Part shown: positions 57,411 through 64,000 of the stretch, one piece after another
How positions within the stretch are numbered: position 1 is the stretch's first letter
Layout: each line of letters begins with the position of its first letter
DNA from: Diadophis punctatus similis
Lineage: Eukaryota; Chordata; Lepidosauria; Squamata; Dipsadidae
Assembly (NCBI GenBank): GCA_023053685.1
Contig: JALIGW010000028.1
Location: 6,174,501 to 6,238,500 of the forward strand
Length of the DNA stretch: 64,000 nucleotides
Direction: 5' to 3'
The notes under the pieces: generated by a model
The model's database searches: none
Seen by the model: the letters and a program-made list of their open reading frames with translations, nothing else
What the model was told of the DNA's origin: nothing
Position numbers and translations under genes: made by a program

Positions 57411-59054
57411 ATTGCCCTTGGGGTGCCCCGTACTGCCCTTGCCCAGAAGAGTAGGATCCCTGGTACCTATTGTATGGGGTATCTGCTGGCCTGGAGCCTC
57501 GCCGGTAGGGAGGGGCCTTATTTTGGGACTTTTTACTGTAAGAGGGGAGGATTTTCCTCTTATCTTTGGTTTCCGTAGTGATCCGGTCTAGGGCCGGACC
57601 AAACAGGGACTGACCAGAAATCGGAGCCGCGGCCAGTTTCCACTTATGCAGCAAATCGGCTGACCAGCCGCGGAGCCAGTGCATGCGCCTGGCCACCACC
57701 GCCGTTCCCATTGCCCTGGCCGCAAAACGACCGGCCTGGAGTGCGGAGTCAGAAGTGAATTGGGCAGCAGCAATTAATTTCTGAATATCCTGGTGAGCCC
57801 TCGTGTCGGCCTGCGGGATATGGTCCTGTAGACCATGTAACCACTTCAAAGAAGTGCGACAAAAAAATGACGTTGTAGTCGAGGCTCTAACCGCCCAGGC
57901 CGCCGCCTGGTGGGTTTTCTGTAGAACGGATTCCGTCCGACGTTCCTCCGGACGAAGAAGGTCATCTGGCTCCCCGGGAACTGGAGCATTCGAATAGAGC
58001 GCCAACACGGGAGGGTCGACAGCCGGAACTGGAAGATGCTGCGCCAGGTGAGACGAGATGTTGAAATACCTCTTGTCTTGAGCGTTAGGCGCGGGCCCCG
58101 AGGCAGACGTATGCCACTGCTTTGTAATGGCATCAACAAAGAGGTTAGGCGTCGGGATTACCTCGGTGGAAGAGGTTGAGGCTTCACCGAATATGGGGTC
58201 ACCCTGAACCGCGGAAGTTTGAGGGTCAGCGGCCGATGGCGGGATGTTGGCCGTTGCCCTGGCCTTATGGAGCAGGGAACGAAAAAGGCTGGGGTGGAAG
58301 AGGGAAGTAGATGTCGAGGGTTCGGGAGCCAGGTCCTCGTCCTCTGACAGCTGTGGGTGGGGAGGATCACAACCTCCCTGGCCCTCGTCAATTTCCCCTT
58401 CCTCCTTGTCCAGGTCTCCAGCCGGGATGGGGGAGCTGTGTACGGAGTAATCATCGTCCTCCATGTCCTCAAGGGATGCAGGTTCCAGGACGGGCGGAGG
58501 TGAGACCGCTCTGGGGGGAGGACGGCTCTGGGAGGAGTGAGCCATGGCCTTGACAGCAGCCTCAATCCCTCGCTTAATGGCGTCATCCATTCGTTGTTGG
58601 ACCGCAGGATCGTCCAGTGGGTCCTTGTAGACTGCTGATGTGACCCTGCGGTGGGAGGAGCGACCCTGAGAGGAGTGAGCACCCCAAACGTCCCCCTCCT
58701 GAAGATGGACGCTCGGATTGTCCAGGGAGACATCTTCAGGTGAGCAAGGCTGCCCCACCCTGTGTGTCAGATGTTGAGGTGCCACGTCCCCATGGCCACG
58801 GGCTGGTGACATGGGGGTGGTGGGACCTGCAGGTGTGCCCCCTGACGCAGGCTTAGATGAGCCTTTATGCCCCTCCCCCTTAGAAGCCGTTTTTGAAGGC
58901 TTCTTAGCCTTTGGGGGGGTGAATTGAGGGGGGATCTGTCCCTGTGTTCATTGGTGGCTCGTGGCAGGGACGAATCTTCCTGTGAGCCTTCGGGAGGGCA
59001 AGGCCTGGATAATTTGGACTTGGCCTTGCCCTGCCTGTGAGCCCCCTCAGCCAT
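57286..59054 (-). pseudogene. DIRS gag-like protein, one frameshift
   Basis: The frame beginning at 59054 (MAEGAHRQGK, with G after ATG) is basic and typical of the N-terminus. It shifts near the C runs at 58899-58920 into the long frame that ends at 57286. That frame has an internal Met at 58812 (508 codons from there) but is already open upstream of it. Features: acidic/Pro/Ser-rich stretch, a central part with 'KRYFNISSHLAQHLPV', a conserved DIRS-type segment 'SLFGPALDRITTET' (about residue 402 of the long frame), then a basic Tyr/Gly/Gln/Arg-rich tail ('YGAPQGQYGASQGSY') likely to bind RNA. No zinc knuckle is visible, as usual for DIRS. An indel in a homopolymer is the simplest cause; programmed shifting is less likely. 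Confidence 0.85.
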
Positions 59055-59131
59055 GATTGTTGTATTTTTTAGTTTTAGGCTTTATTAAACAGCTTCTGGA
59101 GCGATTTCCTCCCTCTCCGAGCTTCATCTGG

Positions 59132-59340
59132 TCTGCCCGGCAACTGATGACGAGGAGCGACAGCCAATCAGGAGAGCCGAATCGCCCGGGCCCGCAATTG
59201 AGCACCTAATCTGCCCGGCAACTGATGACGAGGAGCGACAGCCAATCAGGAGAGCCGAATCGCCCGGGCCCGCAATTGATCACCTAATCTGCCCGGCAAC
59301 TGATGATGAGGAGCGACAGCCAATCAGGAGAGCCGAATCG
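59132..59340. repeat. 78-bp tandem repeat in the DIRS leader
   Basis: Two full units and one 53-bp partial unit (starts 59132, 59210, 59288), nearly identical. Each carries 'CAGCCAATCAGG' (a CCAAT box, inverted relative to the element sense strand), and the first two carry 'GCCCGGGCCCGC'. It lies upstream of gag and downstream of the ITR promoter. A role as an enhancer or internal promoter is inferred. Confidence 0.88.
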
Positions 59341-59361
59341 GAGATTCCAAAATGGCCGCCG

Positions 59362-59369
59362 TGACGTCA
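59362..59369. promoter_or_regulatory. Consensus CRE (TGACGTCA) next to a YY1-like site
   Basis: Palindromic TGACGTCA, preceded by 'AAAATGGCCGCC' (59349-59360), which resembles a YY1 site. It adjoins the 78-bp repeat array. Binding is not shown. Confidence 0.5.
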
Positions 59370-59901
59370 GCGTTGGAGTCGCAACGGCTGTTCCCGCCAA
59401 GTCAGAGAGGCTCCGGCGACGGTTTAAGGCCTGCCAATTTGACGGCTGAGGCCACCGAAGGGAGAGGTAGGCCTGGCAGAGGAGGGCTCTGCTTGGGGCG
59501 GCCAGAGTCAGCGCGGTGCTTGCAAAACGGCTGTGGAAGGATCGGGCTCCAGCCGAAGGGAGGAAAGCCGGTGGCTGCCCAAGCGCGGCTTCTGCGGCTA
59601 CAAAAAACGCGCTCTTCTGCTTTTCCCCCAGAAGGTTAGGAAGGAGGGAGCAGGTGAAGAAATAGGCCTCCCTCTAATTCGCCCTGTGGCCCTGGATGGA
59701 TCTAAGGGCCGCAGTATGCGGCTGGGCAGCTGCTCACGCCGCGCTCAACCCACAGATGACAGCTGTCAGTTAGGGGAGACTTTAGATCATGGAGAAATGT
59801 CACTCACGATAGAAGAATCAATCAGGAAATATAGGAGTAGCAACGGTGGAACTAGCCTCCAAGCACAGGAAAAAGCACAATGCCCTTTGGCTACGGACCG
59901 A

Positions 59902-60024
59902 GATTAAAAGAGGGAGTGCCAATCTGAGAGGGCACTATTTATACCTTTTTTAAGACTCGGTCCTATTGGCTAGGGGGCAGATTTAACCCATTCTTGGAGG
60001 CTAGCTCCGCCCACTATGGAGAAG
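59902..60024 (-). promoter_or_regulatory. DIRS right inverted terminal repeat with promoter
   Basis: The 5' end of the element on the minus strand. CCAAT (complement of ATTGG at 59965-59969) lies about 20 bases upstream of TATAAATAG (complement at 59936-59944), followed by 'TCAGATTGGCAC' as a possible start region. The outer 12 bases (60013-60024) are unique to this end. 59902-60012 is identical to the left ITR core. Confidence 0.88.
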
Positions 60025-60960
60025 CTCAGTGCAACAGAGCATCGATGAGCAGAGGCCAATGGTCAAGAACGTGATGGCGAATAGAAAGGCAAGTTCCTTG
60101 AAAAGTTTCTGAATGGGATGGCATGATTGTAGCTAATTGACTGTTGTCAGGTGGTTTCCTTCCACTAGGCCTCCCCTTCTAAAGTTGTTCACTCATTTGG
60201 CTCGAAATGTTGCAAAGAAGTGTAGGGGATTAATCCCCCCACTGAGTTAGAGAGGATACCATTGTGTTCTGGAAGGAATCATACAGTCCTGTCTAGAAGC
60301 AAGTAGGAACCCAGTTGGATGGAAAGACATGGGCCTTCCACAGTCCCTGGGATGGCAGTGTGCATGCAGCCATTTCAATGATTGATTGATGAATGTGGTG
60401 CTAATGCTTAATCCCTCGATAGAGCTTTCTCCCCAAAATTAAGGGAAAAGTCTCAGAAAGCACTTACTGTACCTGCTCAAGTTGTGCTGATGTCTTTCCC
60501 AACTCTTTCCATTTGCATAGTTGATTTCTGAGAAGCCTACAAACATCACATGGTCCAGCCTTGCAGTTTGCAAGTGTTAGCTTCCATTTAGTGACATCCG
60601 AGCAGTGTTCTCCAGCCCCAGCTGCTGCCACCACCACCACCACCACCACCACCTGAAAGTCTGTGATCTGTGGTGATCTGGGAATGAGTATTCTGAACTG
60701 AGGCTGATAGACGTCTTTGGGAGATGCGAGTTGAGATGAGCTAGCCTGCTCACAGTACTTTGCTTTCTTGACAGGATGCTGCTCGGCTCTCCAGACTATT
60801 CCAAGAGTAAAACCCAGTACAATGGAACCTCAATTCATGGTGCAAGAAGTCTGATGCAATGGTGGCATGGAAGGATAAGCCTGGGGCTGTGCTTAGTCAG
60901 GTCTGATGGTGATGTGAATGCAGCTAAGCTTCCTTAAGATGCGGAATGAATGGAAAAGAG
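60025..60960. repeat. Local duplication, right part
   Basis: Counterparts of the blocks in 52733-53825, at lower identity and in a different order. It also holds a short (CCA)n run at 60628-60651. No coding signal. Confidence 0.55.
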
Positions 60961-61558
60961 GAGCATTCTTAATTTCACATCACAACTTGTTCTTAATAAA
61001 GATAAACGGTTACTATAAAACTCCAGAATTTTGAGAAGAAGAGGTTTCATATTAAATTCATGGTAGTTTGGCCTCAACTAATTTTCCTCAAAAGCTTTGT
61101 GGACAGAATCTTGGCAGATTTTCAGGAAATGGAATATATATTGAAGGTTTGAGAAAAGACGGAGGAAAATTTAGTGTAATACTACAGGTGCATCGGCATA
61201 GACAATGGTGCCAGTTTTTTGTTCTTCTTGTTATGGGTGTATAAATTCAGCATATTATTCATTATCATTCAGTATCCATTTTGCTCTCCCAAGCTTTTAA
61301 CGGTGACTTGAAGCTTCAGTCCTAAACATTAGGGAGCTCATTAAACACAGTGGGACATTCTTCTGAGCAAACAGTCATATGAGTTCATGCTCTTATTAAC
61401 TGAATCCCTTCAGAAATGCAAGATTATACTAGGAAAACTCAGCCCTGCTCACTCAGTAACAGCAAAATGTCATTGAACACATCCCCTACAATTCTCACAT
61501 AAAACAAAAGTAAGCATAATTCCGAGGCTGGAAAAAGTTGCTAACTTGTGTTTTAGAG
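60961..61558. other. Mostly unrecognised; one ancient repeat relic
   Basis: 61320-61400 ('GTGGGACATTCTTCTGAGCA' in context) resembles the ancient repeat at 25140-25295 in the opposite orientation. Nothing else is recognised. Confidence 0.4.
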
Positions 61559-61753
61559 CAGTGGTCACCAACCAGTGGTCTGCGGACCACTGGTGATCCA
61601 CGAAAATTTTTTGGTCGTCCGCAGAAAAATTATTTGCATTTTTTATATTGCACTAAATACTATTTATCTTTTTTAAAAATTCATATTAGTGGTCCGCAGG
61701 ATTTAAAATTATGAATTTAGTGTCCCTGAGATCCGAAAGGTTGGCGACCCCTG
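61559..61753. mobile_element. hAT-type MITE
   Basis: Ends CAGTGGTCACCAACC and GGTTGGCGACCCCTG, with perfect 8-bp duplication TTTTAGAG (61551-61558, 61754-61761). Confidence 0.9.
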
Positions 61754-61761
61754 TTTTAGAG

Positions 61762-61866
61762 CAGTGCATCTCAACCTTGGCAATTTCAAGATGTGTGAAC
61801 TTTAACTTCCAGAATGAGATTAATAATTCCACACATTTTAAAGTTGTCAAGGCTGAGGAACATTAG
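61762..61866. mobile_element. Old palindromic hAT-type MITE
   Basis: Starts CAGTGCATCTCAACCTTGG and ends near AAGGCTGAGGAACATT. It is a diverged member of the 27403/42190 families, directly adjoining the previous MITE. Confidence 0.6.
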
Positions 61867-62139
61867 ATGTTTGCCACCTTGAGTTATTGCTGAAAATAAT
61901 AAAGACAGGAGGCAAAATTAAAATAAATAAATCACCTTAAGAGTTTGGAATGCCATATGATATAGATTAGCTGTATTTCTTGATCATGTCAGCCCCGCTG
62001 CAACACATTACATAGAGAGGCATCATGTTGTAGAAGGAGATATAGTAGTGGAGCTATCTCTGATATCATACTGATTTCCACATCATATCATACTAGAGTT
62101 AGAGGTGGATAACTGAAGGGGGAAAAAAACCCTCCACAT

Positions 62140-62330
62140 TTCCTGACAGAACAATTAATCAGTGGAACGACTTGCTTCCAGAAGTTGTGGATGCTCCAAC
62201 ACTGGACATTTTTAAGAAAAGATTGGACAACCATTTTTCTGAAATGGTATAGGGTTTCCTGCCTGAGCAGGGGTTGGACTAGAAGACCTCCAAGGTTCCT
62301 TCCGACTCTGTTATTCTGTTATTCCTGCAG
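62140..62330 (+). mobile_element. CR1 LINE 3' end
   Basis: 'CAGTGGAACGACTTGCTTCC', 'GTTGTGGATGCTCC', 'GGTTGGACTAGAAGACC' and a 'TTATTCTGTTATTC' tail are the CR1 3' end in sense orientation. 5'-truncated. Confidence 0.88.
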
Positions 62331-63179
62331 AGCTGTCTTTCTCTTGAAATAATTGTGAAATGTTCAGCACTATTGCATGGCCCCCTACAATGCATAAACA
62401 TAGTCCCTTTGTTCTGAGCTATGCCTGTTCATGCATAGAGGCTTTTTATTTCGTGACTCACTTTTTCTGACAAGACTGTATCATGTATATAGGTGTACCA
62501 TCTCTGTTAAGAATCCCGAGTCCTTCCAAGTCTAACCACCACTTCTTTTCCATAACAGATCATGGGGGGATATGGATGAAAAACTGACCTTAATCTCCAC
62601 AGACCGCAGTGGAAAATACAGATCTTTTATACAAATCTGAACATCATCCAGAATAAACATATATGGTCTGAAATAATTATAGCTGTACATTTCAAGGTTT
62701 ATATGAGAGAAGATGCCAAGAACTGATCCTTTGCAACTGCTAAATATGAAGATGAATTGCTCAGTGAAGTGTAAGGACAGCTGCTTGTAAACCAGGCTGA
62801 CAATGGGAAAACCAAAAGTCTGTAAGTCCAAAAGACCACATGTGGTTACAGATGTACAAAAAAATAATCATTGCAACTTCAATATCCATACTTTTGGTTA
62901 TTACTTCAAAAGCATTTTCTGGATTGTGTGCATTCTGTGTGCCCCAAAATCCTTATCAATTAATGCAAATTAAAGAGACCGTTTTGCATTTTATTCTGCA
63001 GTTGTTGGCACTTTCCATTGAACTCAATGAGCCTTACATGCCTGTGAAATAGTGCTATTTTCCAGTTGCAAAAGGGCGGGAATGTGGCAGAGACTGAAGC
63101 AGCTGTGGCTTGGAAGCCGTTCGCATAAATCCATCTTGCGCACCAATTGTGCCCATTCCTGAATATAACCTAGCTGTAG
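62331..63179. other. No recognised feature
   Basis: Non-coding. A 99-codon minus frame (62532-62831) has no family resemblance. Confidence 0.45.
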
Positions 63180-63800
63180 TCACTCATGCCTTAGTCATCT
63201 CTCATCTGGATTACTGCAATGCACACTACGTAGGACTGCCCTTGAAGGCCCCCCTCAGAAGTTACAGTTGATCCAAAATTTGTCAACTTACAGGCACACC
63301 TTAGTGTATTCGTGTAACTCTGCTACTCTGTGAACTGCACTGGTTACTAATATGTTTTTGGAGGAGTTTCAAGATGGTGGCTATGACCTACAAGACACTT
63401 TATGGCTGCCTGTCTCCAAATACTTCTGTCCATCCAATAAGACCTGACAGGATGGATGTGCTTTGGATCCTGTCACTTAAACAGAGTCATTTGACAGGAG
63501 CCAAGAGACATACGATGTTTCTATCAATATGCCAACCCCATGGAACAGTATTCTACTCCTAAAGTTCTTGATTGCCCCAACCCTAATTCTCTTTCAAAAG
63601 GCTCAGGCATTGGATCAGGTTTTCATGTTTGTCCTGACTATTTTTGACTGCTTTGACTGACTAAAAATGCCTCATGAACTACAAGTTTTATTGTGCTTTT
63701 AATTGTTATCATTATGTGTTGTATCTATCTATGTTCTGTCTATCCTGAGTAGCATGTCAATTGGAGTAGATATACTTGTATAAATAGATCTAATAAATAA
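63180..63800 (+). pseudogene. LINE RT C-terminus and 3' end, degraded
   Basis: Begins 'ALVISHLDYCNAHYVGLPL', typical of the thumb/C-terminal part of CR1/L2-group proteins. Pieces of '..MVAMTYKTLYGCLSPN' follow, with several stops. A short AATAAATAAG tail is at about 63792. Confidence 0.6.
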
Positions 63801-63964
63801 GTAAATCTTACATGGTGCACCAAGATCATGATAGATACAGTAACAGGTAGAAATTATTTAAAAATAACTATGAATAAAAAAATAATGTATTTATAAACAA
63901 GATAAGGGGCCCCTGAATATCCTCCTTAGTTTATGGCCAGCCTTGTGGTTGGAAGCTATTTTGA

Positions 63965-63987
63965 TATTATCTTTTTTCTTCTTTTAG
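63965..63987 (+). other. Possible splice acceptor at the window edge
   Basis: 'TTATCTTTTTTCTTCTTTTAG' in context is a long pyrimidine tract ending in AG at 63987. It may be an intron end whose exon lies outside the window, but such tracts occur by chance in AT-rich DNA. Confidence 0.2.
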
Positions 63988-64000
63988 CACCTTTCTCCAG

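Larger units (their letters stand above)
53826..60024 (-). mobile_element. DIRS1-type tyrosine-recombinase retrotransposon
   Basis: A 6.2-kb element on the minus strand. From its 5' end: inverted terminal repeat with promoter (60024-59902), leader with a 78-bp repeat, gag-like ORF, RT/RNase H/methyltransferase-like ORF, overlapping tyrosine recombinase ORF, internal complementary region, polyadenylation signal, and the second inverted repeat (53977-53826). AAG sits at both outer ends (53826-53828 and 60022-60024), and there is no target duplication, as expected for recombinase-mediated insertion of a circle. The GC- and CpG-rich body contrasts with its AT-rich surroundings. The identical ITR cores and few disablements argue for recent insertion. 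The break points are one frameshift in gag and one TGA in the recombinase. Confidence 0.95.

Noticed and set aside
58158..58733. 191-codon minus-strand frame inside gag
   Set aside because: Alternative frame of gag. It has no conserved segment and is open because of high GC.
59132..59340. CRISPR-like regularly spaced repeat
   Set aside because: Units are contiguous 78-bp tandem copies without variable spacers, in a eukaryotic transposon.

Overview
This window looks like non-coding squamate reptile DNA, most probably from a snake. It contains a Sauria SINE (39275-39625), other tRNA-derived squamate SINEs, several CR1/L2-group LINE tails, palindromic hAT-type miniature elements of the kind common in squamates, and many long microsatellites. 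I found no host protein-coding gene, rRNA, tRNA or CRISPR array. All convincing protein-coding sequence belongs to transposable elements. The long open frames over simple repeats (733-1197, 13182-13670, 52130-52435) are artefacts of repeat periodicity.

Layout. 1-13.5 kb: a long AT pentanucleotide array, an RTE-type LINE relic, GA arrays, SINE, CR1 and LINE fragments, a TA-flanked element split by a solo LTR, and a CR1 split by a hAT element. 13.7-20.2 kb: mostly unrecognised sequence with palindromic MITEs and foldback repeats that look Penelope-derived. 20.3-22.9 kb: a complete L1-like insertion with a long perfect target duplication that carries ORF1 but no ORF2. 23-37 kb: hAT elements with 8-bp duplications, a solo LTR with a 5-bp duplication, an element with subterminal 14-15-bp arrays, and LINE/SINE pieces. 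38.8-47.4 kb: an old LINE hit by a Sauria SINE and an LTR, a MITE split by a solo LTR, a head-to-head mariner palindrome, hAT elements and LINE 3' ends. 47.4-52.7 kb: mostly unrecognised, ending in a long TA/TG array.

52.7-61 kb holds the most notable object: a 6.2-kb tyrosine-recombinase retrotransposon of the DIRS1 type on the minus strand (53826-60024). It shows gag-like, RT/RNase H/methyltransferase-like and tyrosine recombinase frames, inverted terminal repeats with a 111-bp core that I read as identical, and an internal complementary region that fuses the two element ends at a shared AAG trinucleotide. It is nearly intact. One frameshift in gag and one TGA in the recombinase frame are the only breaks I noticed. 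It sits inside an older, rearranged local duplication.

The elements act separately rather than as a pathway. Nested insertions with clear target duplications give a relative age order, and the DIRS and ORF1-only L1 copies look youngest. Family names come from recognition of motifs and termini only; no database search was possible.
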